Shown: positions 45,883-54,814, counted from the stretch's first letter. The stretch: 64,000 nt of DNA from Coriobacteriaceae bacterium (GCA_019421015.1 JAHZGC010000014.1:37586-101585), one strand, 5' to 3'. The notes: a model not told the origin generated them from the sequence alone. Numbers and translations: made by a program.

Positions 45883-47217
45883 GTGGAGATAACCCCGATC
45901 GTCATCTTCAACATGGCGATCCTCGTGTTCTTTATGATCGCGTTCTTCTATCAGTTCGTCTACATCTTCGTGGTGCTTCGCTACCGCGAGGTGCCGGTCG
46001 TGCCGGCGCGTACGCTCCATAGCTACGCCTTTGTGATCTGCGCCCACAACGAGGGCGAGGTCATCAGCGAGCTCGTGCGCTCCATCCTTGCCCAGGACTA
46101 CCCCGCCGACCTTATGGACGTCTTTGTGTTCTGCGACGGCTGCACCGACAACACGGCGCAGGAGGCCCGGGATGCGGGGGCTATCGTCTGGGAGCGGCCG
46201 GAGGGGGGGCAGAAGGGCAAGAGCTGGGTGATGGACTTCGGCCTGCGCCGTATCCTTGACCAGTATCCCGACCGCTACGAGGCCTTTGTGGTCTTTGACG
46301 CCGACAACGTGGTCTCGCGCGACTACATCCGAGAGATGAACAAAGTCTTCGACGGGGGTCGTTACGCGGCGATCACAAGCTACCGCAACTCCAAGAACTT
46401 CGACTCGAGCTGGATCAGCCGCGGGTACGGCACCTGGTTCATGCGCGAGGCGAAGTACCTCAACAACGCCCGTATGATCCTTGGGACGTCATGTGCCATC
46501 TCCGGCACGGGCTATCTGCTCAACGCCGATATCGTCAAGAGGATGGACGGGTGGGATTTCCACCTTTTGACCGAGGACATCCAGTTCTCGACGTTTTGCG
46601 CCGTGAACGGCTACCGGATCGGTTATGCCCACCATGCGGTGTTCTACGACGAGCAGCCGGTGACCTTTGCTGCCTCCTGGAAGCAGAGGATGCGTTGGAC
46701 CAAGGGTTTCTACCAGGTCTTTGCCAAGTACGGCCACGCCCTGATGCACACGTGGCGCCACGGGGCCCCGAAGGCCGGCGCGGCCGAGGTGGGGGAGGCG
46801 CGCCCCGCCTCAAGGCGTTTTGGCAGCTTTGCCGCCTACGACCTGCTCATGACCATCGCCCCGGCCATGATACTCACGCTCGTTTCGGCGTCTGTGAACG
46901 GCCTGTACCTTGTCGTGGGCCTTTTCTTCCCAAGCATCGTGAGCAACGCCGAGGTCGGCTTGTGCCTGGGGTCGTTCTGCATGACGTTTTTGAGCTTCTA
47001 CGTCACGTTCTTCCTCCTTGCCGTGCTCACGACCGTCTCGGAGCGCAAGAATATCCGTGTCATGTCAAAATGGCACCTCGTCACGAACCTTTTCACCTTC
47101 CCCGTGTTCATGCTGAGTTATGTGCCCATCGCGTTGGTGGCGGCGGTCAAGAAGGTCGATTGGGTCCCGACGCGGCACACCATCTCGAAGTCTCTCGACG
47201 ACATTACCACGGAGTGA
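45883..47217 (+). CDS. Membrane-bound processive-type family 2 glycosyltransferase
   Basis: Integral-membrane GT2 of 444 residues, BcsA/hyaluronan-synthase-like in layout. The N-terminal helix is about 8-32, and the cytosolic GT-A domain has ICAHNE, D85, DAD at 139-141, TED (230-232) and QRMRW (268-272). These are the D, DxD, TED, QxxRW series of processive synthases. Two or three C-terminal membrane helices follow (about 310-350, 360-390, 400-425). It may make a surface polysaccharide or poly-N-acetylglucosamine-like polymer. The sugar is unknown. The GTG start follows GAGAGAGG. It ends 3 bases before the ferrochelatase gene. Confidence 0.85.
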   Translation: MEITPIVIFNMAILVFFMIAFFYQFVYIFVVLRYREVPVVPARTLHSYAFVICAHNEGEVISELVRSILAQDYPADLMDVFVFCDGCTDNTAQEARDAGAIVWERPEGGQKGKSWVMDFGLRRILDQYPDRYEAFVVFDADNVVSRDYIREMNKVFDGGRYAAITSYRNSKNFDSSWISRGYGTWFMREAKYLNNARMILGTSCAISGTGYLLNADIVKRMDGWDFHLLTEDIQFSTFCAVNGYRIGYAHHAVFYDEQPVTFAASWKQRMRWTKGFYQVFAKYGHALMHTWRHGAPKAGAAEVGEARPASRRFGSFAAYDLLMTIAPAMILTLVSASVNGLYLVVGLFFPSIVSNAEVGLCLGSFCMTFLSFYVTFFLLAVLTTVSERKNIRVMSKWHLVTNLFTFPVFMLSYVPIALVAAVKKVDWVPTRHTISKSLDDITTE

Positions 47218-47220
47218 TTC

Positions 47221-48210
47221 ATGGACCAACGTGTAGGAGTCCTCATCGTAACCACGGGTTCCCCCGATGCGCCGACGGCAGAGTCGGTAAAGGCCTATCT
47301 CTCGCGCTTCCTCTCGGACCGGCGCGTCGTCGACCTGCCGCGGTGGCAGTGGATGCCGATCCTTCACTGCTTCATCCTGCCGAACCGCCCGGCGAAGTCC
47401 GCCAAGAAGTACGAGGAGATCTGGGGTGACGAGGGCTCGCCCCTGTTGGCGGCCACCGCCCATCAGGCCCAGGCGCTCGATGCCTTGCTCAAGGAGCGGG
47501 GGCATGGCGAGGTTGTGGTCGACTGGGCATGCGTGTACAGTGCCCCCGAGATCGGCGACGTCCTGCGCCGGCTTCTCGACGAGCGGGGGTGCGGGCGCCT
47601 CATCGTCTTGCCGTGCTACCCCCAGTACGCCTCGGTCACCAACGGGGCCCTTGCCCAGGCCGTCATGGACGCCCTTTCTACGAGGCTGCACCTGTGCGAC
47701 GTCACCTTTGTGACCTCCTTCCATGACGAGGAGGCCTATCTCGACGCCCTTGCCGACTCGGTGCGCTCGAGCGGTTGGCAGTGGAAAGACGACGGCCGCC
47801 ATGCCCTTGTCTTCACCTTCCACTCGACCCTGGTGCACGACGTTGAGAACGGTGACCCCTACCGCGACCAGGTGGAGTACACCTGCCGCGAGGTGGCTCG
47901 CCGCCTCGGGGTGCCCGAGGCGGGCTGGCGCATCGGGTATCAGTCCGTCTTTGACAAACGGCCGTGGCTGGGGCCGCTGACCTGCGAGGACCTTATCCCG
48001 GAGCTTGCCGCGCAGGGTGTGACCGAGCTGGCGGTCCTAACGCCCGGCTTTCCCTGCGAGTGCCTCGAAACCCACGTGGACGTCGATGTCGAGCAGCGTG
48101 CGGCCTTCGAGAGGCTGGTCCCCGACGGCACGTTCACCTACGTTCCCTGCCTGGGCGAGGACCCCGGCCTCGTGAGCGCCATGGCAGGTGCCGTCGAGAA
48201 GTACCTGTAG
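47221..48210 (+). CDS. hemH: Ferrochelatase (protohaem / coproporphyrin type)
   Basis: Inserts iron into a porphyrin; 329 residues, the compact monofunctional length. Features: VGVLIVTTGSPDAPTAESVKAY at the start, VDLPRW, LPCYPQYASVT, the metal-site His in FTFHST (about residue 200; FSAHG is more usual), and PGFPCECLETHVDVD with the catalytic glutamate. No other haem biosynthesis gene is in the window, and it is co-transcribed with a glycosyltransferase. It may therefore act on imported porphyrin or belong to the coproporphyrin route of Gram-positives. The downstream GTTCCT triplication begins 6 bases after the stop. Confidence 0.9.
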   Translation: MDQRVGVLIVTTGSPDAPTAESVKAYLSRFLSDRRVVDLPRWQWMPILHCFILPNRPAKSAKKYEEIWGDEGSPLLAATAHQAQALDALLKERGHGEVVVDWACVYSAPEIGDVLRRLLDERGCGRLIVLPCYPQYASVTNGALAQAVMDALSTRLHLCDVTFVTSFHDEEAYLDALADSVRSSGWQWKDDGRHALVFTFHSTLVHDVENGDPYRDQVEYTCREVARRLGVPEAGWRIGYQSVFDKRPWLGPLTCEDLIPELAAQGVTELAVLTPGFPCECLETHVDVDVEQRAAFERLVPDGTFTYVPCLGEDPGLVSAMAGAVEKYL

Positions 48211-48215
48211 GGCTT

Positions 48216-48233
48216 GTTCCTGTTCCTGTTCCT
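48216..48233. repeat. GTTCCT hexamer, three tandem copies
   Basis: GTTCCT repeated three times immediately after the hemH stop, flanked by CCTGTAGG on both sides. It is non-coding, so copy-number change would not alter a protein. Confidence 0.8.
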
Positions 48234-48253
48234 GTAGGTAGATTCCTAAAAGA

Positions 48254-48299
48254 ACGCCCGGGCTCGCACGACCTGAACATGGCGTGCGAGCCCGGGCGT
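48254..48299 (-). terminator. Strong hairpin terminator downstream of degV
   Basis: Perfect 17-bp arms (ACGCCCGGGCTCGCACG at 48254-48270, partner 48283-48299) with a 12-base loop. On the minus strand the stem is followed by TCTTTTAGG, so it best suits the minus-strand degV gene. It may also stop hemH transcripts from the other side. Confidence 0.75.
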
Positions 48300-48323
48300 C
48301 TGCGTGTGGCTTTCTGCAAGTGC

Positions 48324-48431
48324 CTAGAGCATTTTGAATAAAGTCCTGCACCGCGTTGGCCAAAGGCTTATGTGCCTTAGCACACCGCGCCTTTGGCCGC
48401 CTTGTGCAGGAGCTTTCTCAAAACGCTCTAG
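48324..48431 (-). repeat. 108-bp two-tier palindromic element, copy 1
   Basis: Bounded by CTAGAGC and GCTCTAG. Outer arms (28 bases) pair at 23 positions plus wobbles. Inside are linkers CGCGTT and CGCCTT, an inner stem GGCCAAAGGC / GCCTTTGGCC and an apical hairpin TGTGCC / AGCACA. The last CTA is the stop codon of the minus-strand degV gene. Copy 2 at 54707-54814 has the same length and the same loop sequences but different stem sequences. Confidence 0.8.
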
Positions 48432-49309
48432 CGGTTCTCCGCCGTATCGTAATAGAACAGGGCCAACGTGCCGGGGCCCGAGTGCGCACCGATAACGGGG
48501 TCTACGTAGGTAATGAGGGGGTCTTTGATCCCGTAGCGCTCCTTCAGGATCTCGGCGAGCTCCTCGGCGTCTTCGAGGCAGTCCCCATGGGAGATGTAGA
48601 CGGTCTGGTCGGCGGGGTCCATCGTGGCCAGGGAGTTGCCGAAGTGGTCCGCCAGGGCGGCGATGGCCTTTTTGCGCCCGCGGGCCTTGCTCACGACCTT
48701 GAGGGTGCCGTCGTCGTCCATGTGCATGACGGGCTTGATGGCCAAAGCCGTTCCAAAAACCGCGGAAACCGCCGAGACGCGTCCGCCCCGCTTGAGGAAC
48801 ATAAGGTCGTCCACCGTGAACCAGTGGCAGATGTTGAGGCGGTGCTCCTCGGCCCAGTCACGGCACTCTTCGATGGTCTTGCCCTCGTCGCGCATGCGGG
48901 CGACGTAGGTGATGAGCAGTCCTTGGCCGGCGCTTGCGGCCCTGGTGTCCACCGAGTACATCTTGCGCTCGGGATGCTCCGCGGCGATCTCGGCGATGGC
49001 TGCGGAGCAGGCGCCGTACGTTCCCGAGATACCGGAGGAGAAGCCTAGATACAGAAGGTCCTCTCCGCGCTCTGCACAGGCCTGCGCCACTTCGGCGGCG
49101 TCCGCCTGGCTCGCGAGGGTCGTGGTGACCACCTTCCCGTCGCGCATGGCGGTGTAGAACGCCTGGAAGTCGGCCTGTTTGCCGTCGGTGTAGCTCGTGT
49201 GCTCCTCGCCGTCGAGGAAGTAGCGCAGGGGGATCATCGAAAGCCTGTAGTCGTCCACCAGCTGCTGGGGCAGGTTACAGCTCGTGTCGGTGAGAATCGT
49301 GAAGCTCAT
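48428..49309 (-). CDS. DegV-family fatty-acid-binding protein (FakB-like)
   Basis: DegV/EDD-fold protein of 293 residues that would present fatty acids to FakA. Family marks: ILTDTSCNLP at the N-terminus, TTTLASQADAAEVAQ, YLGFSSGISGTYGACSAA around the carboxylate-binding serine, VDTRAASAGQGLL, DDLMFLKRGGRVSAVSAVFGTALAIKPV, and VIGAHSGPGTLALFY at the end. AAAGG precedes the ATG. The single fakA at 22533 is the likely partner. The fatty-acid preference is not predictable. Its stop lies inside the 108-bp palindromic repeat. Confidence 0.9.
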   Translation of the reverse strand: MSFTILTDTSCNLPQQLVDDYRLSMIPLRYFLDGEEHTSYTDGKQADFQAFYTAMRDGKVVTTTLASQADAAEVAQACAERGEDLLYLGFSSGISGTYGACSAAIAEIAAEHPERKMYSVDTRAASAGQGLLITYVARMRDEGKTIEECRDWAEEHRLNICHWFTVDDLMFLKRGGRVSAVSAVFGTALAIKPVMHMDDDGTLKVVSKARGRKKAIAALADHFGNSLATMDPADQTVYISHGDCLEDAEELAEILKERYGIKDPLITYVDPVIGAHSGPGTLALFYYDTAENR

Positions 49310-49491
49310 AGGGAAGCCTTTCGTCGGCCGTAGGCGGCATTCGCTACATTGTAGCAGTTGCGAAGGCGCCGTATCTGGGCGAAGATAAAGCCGGTTATGC
49401 CATATGATGGCAGGATATCGAAAGAGGGGCGTCCGTTGTCGGCGCGCCCTATGCTGCGGAACAAAAAACGGCGTTGAGAAAGGACTTGGGA

Positions 49492-51027
49492 ATGGCCTAT
49501 TACTATCCCGAAGCGGCCCACACCTTTAGCGAGTACCTGCTCGTCCCCGGTTACAGCTCTTCGGAGTGCATCCCCGAGAAGGTGAGCCTGCGCACGCCCC
49601 TCGCCAAGTTCCGCCGTGGCGAGGAGCCCCGCATCTCCCTGAACATCCCGATGGTCTCGGCCATCATGCAGGCCGTCTCGGGGCCGCGCCTGGCCGTCTC
49701 GCTGGCGACCGAGGGCGGCATGTCGTTCATCTTCGGGAGCCAGAGCCCCGAGGACGAGGCCGCCATGGTGCGCGAGGTCAAGACCTACAAGGCCGGCTTT
49801 GTGAAGAGCGACTCCAACCTCTCTCCCGACATGACCCTGGCCGACGTCCTTGAGCTCAAGGAGCGCTCGGGCCACTCCACCATGCCTGTGACCGAGGACG
49901 GCGGCTCCAACAGCAAGCTCGTGGGCATCGTCACGAGCCGCGACTACCGCGTCTCCCGCATGGACCCCTCCACCAAGGTCTCCGAGTTCATGACCCCCGC
50001 CGACCGCCTCATCACGGCCCCCGACACCGTGACCCTCTCCGAGGCCAACGACATCATCTGGGACAAGAAGCTCAACGCCCTGCCCATCGTCGACGCCGAG
50101 GGCCGTCTCAAGTACATCGTGTTCCGCAAGGACTACGACTCCCACAAGGCCAACCCCAACGAGCTACTCGACCAGCACAAGTCCTACGTCGTGGGCGCGG
50201 GCATCAACACCCGCGACTACGCCGAGCGCGTGCCGCTGCTCATCGAGGCCGGCGTCGACGCCCTGTGCATCGACTCCTCCGAGGGCTACTCGGAGTGGCA
50301 GAAGCGCACCCTTGCCTGGATTCGCGAGAACTACGGCGAGGACGTCATCGTGGGTGCCGGCAACGTCGTCGACGCCGACGGCTTCCGCTTCCTTGCTGAG
50401 GCCGGCGCGGACTTCATCAAGGTCGGCATCGGCGGCGGCTCCATCTGCATCACCCGCGAGCAGAAGGGCATCGGCCGCGGCCAGGCCACCGCGCTGATCG
50501 ATGTGTGCGCCGCGCGCGACCGCTACTACGAGGAGACCGGCATCTACGTGCCCGTGTGCTCCGACGGCGGCATCGTGCACGACTACCACATGACCCTTGC
50601 CCTGGCCATGGGCGCCGACTTCATGATGCTCGGCCGCTACTTCGCCCGCTTCGACGAGTCCCCGAGCCGCCGCGTCATCGTGAACGGCTCCTACATGAAG
50701 GAGTACTGGGGCGAGGGTTCGGCGCGTGCCCGCAACTGGCAGCGCTACGACCTCGGCGGCAAGAAGACCTCGATGACCTTTGTCGAGGGCGTCGACTCCT
50801 ATGTGCCCTACGCCGGCGCCCTGAAGGACGGCGTGGCCGGCTCGCTTGCCAAGGTCAAGTCGACCATGTGCAACTGCGGCGCCCTTTCCATCCCCGAGCT
50901 GCAGGAGAAGGCCAAGATCACGCTCGTCTCCGCCACCTCGCTCGTGGAGGGCGGTGCTCACGACGTGCTCCTCAAGAGCCCGAATCAGACGGTGGCTACC
51001 GCCAACGACGGCAGCTTCCGCGACTAG
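49492..51027 (+). CDS. guaB: IMP dehydrogenase
   Basis: Oxidises IMP to XMP, the committed step of GMP synthesis; 511 residues. The catalytic loop is [20 protein letters not shown] with the active Cys near residue 319. Other signs are [23 protein letters not shown] near the start, two CBS-type segments inserted at about 105-215 ([21 protein letters not shown]), and the flap with MEGVD-like [13 protein letters not shown]. The upstream region has a TATGAT hexamer but no clear -35 box. The ATG follows AAAGGAC. Downstream lies the double-hairpin repeat region. Confidence 0.94.
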   Translation: MAYYYPEAAHTFSEYLLVPGYSSSECIPEKVSLRTPLAKFRRGEEPRISLNIPMVSAIMQAVSGPRLAVSLATEGGMSFIFGSQSPEDEAAMVREVKTYKAGFVKSDSNLSPDMTLADVLELKERSGHSTMPVTEDGGSNSKLVGIVTSRDYRVSRMDPSTKVSEFMTPADRLITAPDTVTLSEANDIIWDKKLNALPIVDAEGRLKYIVFRKDYDSHKANPNELLDQHKSYVVGAGINTRDYAERVPLLIEAGVDALCIDSSEGYSEWQKRTLAWIRENYGEDVIVGAGNVVDADGFRFLAEAGADFIKVGIGGGSICITREQKGIGRGQATALIDVCAARDRYYEETGIYVPVCSDGGIVHDYHMTLALAMGADFMMLGRYFARFDESPSRRVIVNGSYMKEYWGEGSARARNWQRYDLGGKKTSMTFVEGVDSYVPYAGALKDGVAGSLAKVKSTMCNCGALSIPELQEKAKITLVSATSLVEGGAHDVLLKSPNQTVATANDGSFRD

Positions 51028-51028
51028 G

Positions 51029-51125
51029 AAGCGTTGCGGAACCTCGGCCGCTGCGTTCCCGGGAGGCTCACGTACCCACGTACGCATCGCCTCCCGGCGC
51101 CTTGCGGCCGAGAACCCGCTTTGAG
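51029..51125 (+). repeat. Two-tier hairpin element in the guaB-leuS gap, first
   Basis: Outer stem CTCGGCCGC (51043-51051) / GCGGCCGAG (51104-51112), linkers TGCGTT and CGCCTT, inner stem CCGGGAGGC / GCCTCCCGG, and a loop with ACGTAC twice. Layout and linkers match the 108-bp elements at 48324 and 54707. It begins immediately after the guaB stop. Confidence 0.75.
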
Positions 51126-51133
51126 CGGAGTGG

Positions 51134-51219
51134 CGTTTTCCCGTTCGCCGCGTTCTGCGGAGGCTCACGTACCTCTGTACGCTTCATCTCCGCACGCCTT
51201 GCGAACGGGAAAACGTTTT
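51134..51219 (+). repeat. Two-tier hairpin element in the guaB-leuS gap, second (possible terminator)
   Basis: Perfect 15-bp outer stem CGTTTTCCCGTTCGC (51134-51148) / partner (51201-51215), linkers CGCGTT and CGCCTT, inner stem TGCGGAG / CTCCGCA, and loop CTCACGTACCTCTGTACGCTTC. TTTT follows the stem, so it may also terminate guaB transcription. Confidence 0.75.
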
Positions 51220-51225
51220 AGCGTG

Positions 51226-51251
51226 TTGCGGAACCTCGGCCGCTGCGTTCC
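51226..51251 (+). repeat. 26-bp direct repeat of the first guaB-leuS hairpin
   Basis: Exact copy of 51034-51059 (TTGCGGAACCTCGGCCGCTG and the next six bases) placed 192 bases downstream. It lacks the 3' half of the hairpin, so it looks like a truncated or recombined copy. A separate 12-bp stem (51276-51287/51295-51306, one mismatch) lies in the leuS leader. Confidence 0.8.
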
Positions 51252-51334
51252 GCCTTTGTCTGCATAGTTCGCCTTGGGCGCGACGGGGGATCGACCCGCC
51301 GCGCCCTTCCGTACCCGAGAGGAGCGCACGCAGC

Positions 51335-53911
51335 ATGTGCGACCATTGCACCGAAGCGCCCGTCGCCGACGCCTCCGGCATCCCCGTCTATGACGCCCAG
51401 GCCATCGAGACCAAGTGGCAGGCCGTCTGGGCGGAGCAGGACGTCTATAAGACCGACGAGGACCCCGCCAGGCCCAAGAAGTACGTGCTCGAGATGTTCC
51501 CGTACCCTTCGGGCGACCTCCATATGGGTCACGCCCGCAACTACACCATCGGCGACGCCATGGCGCGTCAGGCCCGCATGCGCGGCTTCGACGTGCTGCA
51601 CCCCATCGGCTTTGACGCCTTTGGCCTGCCTGCCGAGAACGCCGCCATCAAGCACCACACCCAGGCGGCCGCCTGGACCTATGCCAATATGGAGAACGCC
51701 CTGGCCACCATGCGCCGCATGGGCTTCTCCTACGACTACGACCGCCTGGTGCGCACCTGCGACCCTGAGTATTACCGCTGGGGCCAGTGGACGTTCCAGA
51801 AGATGTGGGAGCGCGGCCTGGCCTACCGCAAGAAGAACCCGGTGAACTGGTGCCCCTCCTGCAACACCGTGCTCGCCAACGAGCAGGTGACCGACGGCAA
51901 GTGCTGGCGCTGCGGCAGCGTGCCCGAGAAGCGCGACCTCGAGCAGTGGTACCTCAAGATCACCGACTACGCCCAGGAGCTGCTCGACGACCTCGACCAG
52001 CTGACCGGCTGGCCCGAGCGCGTGAAGCAGATGCAGGCCAACTGGATCGGCCGGTCCGAGGGTGCCGAAGTCGACTTCACCCTGTGCGACGAGGCCGGCG
52101 AGCCCACCGACACCAAGATCACGGTCTTCACCACCCGCGCCGACACGCTGTTCGGCTGCTCGTTCTTCCTGCTGGCCCCCGAGTACGAGGGGCTCATGGA
52201 CCTGGTTGCGGGCACCGAGTACGAGGCCGCCGTGCGCGAGGTCGTGGAGGGGGCCGCCAAGGTGTCGGCCGTCGAGCGCGCCCAGGGCACCCTCGAGAAG
52301 CACGGCGCCTTCACGGGCCGCTACGTCATGAACCCCGTCAACGGCGAGAAGGTCCCCGTGTGGGTTGCCGACTACGTGATCAGCGATTACGGCACCGGCG
52401 CCGTCATGGCGGTTCCCTGCGGCGACCAGCGCGACTTCGAGTTCGCCCGCAAGTACGGCCTGCCCATCGTCCCCATCATCCTGGCCGAGGGTGACCCGCT
52501 CCTGCCGCAGCTCGCAGGCGAGCAGGGCCGCACGGTGACCGAGGTCGACTGGGATGGCGCCATGAACGCCGAGGGCGTCCTGGTGCAGTCGGGCAAGTAC
52601 ACCGGCATGCAGGGCGGCAAGCACTCCGAGGGCGAGGCTGCCATCGTGGCCGACCTCGAGGCCGCCGGCCTGGGCAGGCGCACGGTGAACTTCCGCCTGC
52701 GCGACTGGCTCATCTCGCGCCAGCGCTACTGGGGCAACCCCATTCCCATGATCCACTGCGAACATTGCGGTATCGTGCCGGTGCCCGAGAAGGACCTGCC
52801 GGTGCTGCTGCCCGAGAACCTCGATCTGGCCGCCGGCGAGACCCTGGCCGAGTGCCCGGCGTTCTACGAGACGACCTGCCCCGTGTGCGGCCGCCCCGCC
52901 CGTCGCGAGACTGACACCATGGACACCTTCACGTGCTCCAGCTGGTACTATCTGCGCTACACCGACCCCCACAACGACCAGCTGCCCTTCGGCAAAGACA
53001 AGGCCGACCGCTGGATGCCCGTCGACAACTACATCGGCGGTATTGAGCACGCCATCCTGCACCTGCTCTACTCGCGCTTCTGGACCAAGGTCTGTCGCGA
53101 CATGGGCCTCTGCGACATCGACGAGCCCTTCACCAACCTGCTTTGCCAGGGCATGGTCAAGGACGCCAACGGCGAGACCATGAGCAAGTCCAAGGGCAAC
53201 GTGGTGCCGCCGAGCTCGGTCATCGAGCCCTACGGCGCCGACACCATGCGCCTCTCGATCCTGTTCATCGCCCCCCCCGAGAAGGACTTCGACTGGGACC
53301 CCAACGCCGTGGCCGGATGCAACCGCTTCCTCAAGCGCGCCTGGAAGACCGTCTGCACCTTGGCCCAGACCTCCTGTGACACCCCCGTTGACCCGGCGGC
53401 TTTTGGGTCCGAGGCCGAGAAGACCCTGTACCGCGAGCTCAACCGCACGGTCATGAAATGCACCGAGGACTACGACCGCATGCAGTTCAACACCGCCATC
53501 TCGGCGGTCATGGAGATGGTGAACGCCGCCGACGCCTATCTCAAGGCCGTCGGGGAGCAGGACCGCAACGCGTCGCTGTGCTTCATGGCCGCAAGCGACA
53601 TCGTGCGTTGCCTGGCACCCATCTGCCCGCACTGGGGTGAGGAGCTCTGGCACGAGCAGCTGCACCAGCAGGGGAGCATCTACAACGCCAGCTGGCCCGA
53701 GTTCGACCCTGAGGCCGCCAAGGCCGACGTCGTGGAGCTCGCTGTGCAGGTCTGCGGCAAGGTGCGCTGCCACATAGACGTCGAGCGCGAGGCCCCCAAG
53801 GAGGAACTTGAGGCCAAGGCGCTCGAGGCCGCGGCCAAATGGCTCGAGGGCAAGCAGGTCGTGAAGGTCGTGGCAATCCCCGGCCGTCTCGTGAACATCG
53901 TGGCAAAGTAG
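51335..53911 (+). CDS. leuS: Leucyl-tRNA synthetase
   Basis: Class I synthetase of 858 residues with the bacterial-type layout. HIGH-type motif HMGH in GDLHMGHARNYTIGDA (about residue 62), DAFGLPAENAAIKH, the CP1 editing domain (about 230-420, FTTRADTLFG), LRDWLISRQRYWGNPIP and the KMSKS-type motif TMSKSKGNVV (about 615). The anticodon-binding and C-terminal tRNA-binding domains follow. GAGAGGAG precedes the ATG. No T-box is visible upstream, unlike ileS. A strong terminator follows. Confidence 0.96.
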   Translation: MCDHCTEAPVADASGIPVYDAQAIETKWQAVWAEQDVYKTDEDPARPKKYVLEMFPYPSGDLHMGHARNYTIGDAMARQARMRGFDVLHPIGFDAFGLPAENAAIKHHTQAAAWTYANMENALATMRRMGFSYDYDRLVRTCDPEYYRWGQWTFQKMWERGLAYRKKNPVNWCPSCNTVLANEQVTDGKCWRCGSVPEKRDLEQWYLKITDYAQELLDDLDQLTGWPERVKQMQANWIGRSEGAEVDFTLCDEAGEPTDTKITVFTTRADTLFGCSFFLLAPEYEGLMDLVAGTEYEAAVREVVEGAAKVSAVERAQGTLEKHGAFTGRYVMNPVNGEKVPVWVADYVISDYGTGAVMAVPCGDQRDFEFARKYGLPIVPIILAEGDPLLPQLAGEQGRTVTEVDWDGAMNAEGVLVQSGKYTGMQGGKHSEGEAAIVADLEAAGLGRRTVNFRLRDWLISRQRYWGNPIPMIHCEHCGIVPVPEKDLPVLLPENLDLAAGETLAECPAFYETTCPVCGRPARRETDTMDTFTCSSWYYLRYTDPHNDQLPFGKDKADRWMPVDNYIGGIEHAILHLLYSRFWTKVCRDMGLCDIDEPFTNLLCQGMVKDANGETMSKSKGNVVPPSSVIEPYGADTMRLSILFIAPPEKDFDWDPNAVAGCNRFLKRAWKTVCTLAQTSCDTPVDPAAFGSEAEKTLYRELNRTVMKCTEDYDRMQFNTAISAVMEMVNAADAYLKAVGEQDRNASLCFMAASDIVRCLAPICPHWGEELWHEQLHQQGSIYNASWPEFDPEAAKADVVELAVQVCGKVRCHIDVEREAPKEELEAKALEAAAKWLEGKQVVKVVAIPGRLVNIVAK

Positions 53912-53959
53912 GGACGACGGCAGAAGACCCTCGTTAACAGGGTATTTGCAAAAAACGGT

Positions 53960-53996
53960 ACCCCGGGGCACGGTGGACTGCGCCCCGGGGTGTTTT
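53960..53996 (+). terminator. Intrinsic terminator after leuS
   Basis: Perfect 10-bp arms ACCCCGGGGC / GCCCCGGGGT (53960-53969, 53982-53991) followed by GTTTTG. Confidence 0.85.
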
Positions 53997-54076
53997 GCTG
54001 TACGGGATGGCTATCGAGACCCGTCTCTGTCGCGTAGCAACGTCCCTTTTAGACCTGCTGCGTCTTTTTGGTTGCG

Positions 54077-54661
54077 CTAGCTCGCCTGCGCCGCGTCGCA
54101 GATGATTTGCACGCAGGTCTCGTAGCCGAGGGCCCCGGTGTCCAGCGACATCGTGCACTCGTGGACGTTGCCCCATTCCCCCTCGGTATAGGCGTGGTAG
54201 TAGGCCTTGCGGGCCGTGTCCTTCTTGCGGATGGCGCGGAGGATGGCTGGGGCGTCGTCGGTTCCCAGGATCTTGCCCACGCTGGCCATGCGCAGCTCCG
54301 GATCGGCGAAGAGGAAGACGCTGAGGACCTGCACGCCCTCCTCCCGCAAGATCGCGTTGGCGCAGCGGCCTAGGATGACGCAGGGGCCTTGGGCGGCCAG
54401 TTCCACCACGACGGCGCGCTCATGGGCAAAAATGGCGTCCTTCGCGTCGTAGCTGTTGGGGCTGATGGCGCTGATGAAGGCGTGGGTCTTGGAGATGGTC
54501 TCCTCCTCCGCCTCCACGTGGGCGGGATCGAGCCCTCCCGCGGCCGCCGCCTTGGCGATGATGTCGCGGTCGTAGAACTCGATGCCCAGGCGTTTGGCCA
54601 CCTCGCGCCCGATGGTGTGGCCGCCGGCTCCGAACTCGCGGTCGATGGTGATGACCTTCAT
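54077..54661 (-). CDS. Cytidylate-kinase-like family protein
   Basis: P-loop protein of 194 residues of the Cytidylate_kin2 group, not canonical Cmk. It begins VITIDREFGAGGHTIGREVAKRLG, with the P-loop GAGGHTIG, then FYDRDIIAKAA. Later come VILGRCANAIL, a lid-like region with RAIRKKDTARKAYY and a C-terminal TGALGYETCVQII. Members are widespread in Firmicutes and Coriobacteriia beside unrelated genes, and the substrate is not established. GAGGAGA precedes the ATG. It is convergent with leuS, and copy 2 of the 108-bp palindrome lies 46 bases upstream of the start. Confidence 0.85.
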   Translation of the reverse strand: MKVITIDREFGAGGHTIGREVAKRLGIEFYDRDIIAKAAAAGGLDPAHVEAEEETISKTHAFISAISPNSYDAKDAIFAHERAVVVELAAQGPCVILGRCANAILREEGVQVLSVFLFADPELRMASVGKILGTDDAPAILRAIRKKDTARKAYYHAYTEGEWGNVHECTMSLDTGALGYETCVQIICDAAQAS

Positions 54662-54706
54662 CTTGTGCTGTCTCCTCTACGCTCGGGGCGCGCCCGCGCC
54701 GCTGCT

Positions 54707-54814
54707 CTAGAGCGAAACACAAAATTGCTGCCACAAGGCGCGCGAGGGCGCGGTGTGCTGGAGCACATAAGCCCGAGCGGAACGTAGTGGCAGCAATTTT
54801 GAGGGCTGCTCTAG
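54707..54814 (+). repeat. 108-bp two-tier palindromic element, copy 2
   Basis: Bounded by CTAGAGC and GCTCTAG, exactly as long as copy 1. A perfect 14-bp outer stem (AAAATTGCTGCCAC at 54721-54734, partner 54787-54800) is followed by linkers AAGGCG and AACGTA, a partly paired inner stem and an apical TGTGCT / AGCACA hairpin. Shared with the reverse complement of copy 1: CACAAGGCG, GGCGCGGTGTGCT and GCACATAAGCC. The outer stems differ but both pair. Confidence 0.8.
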
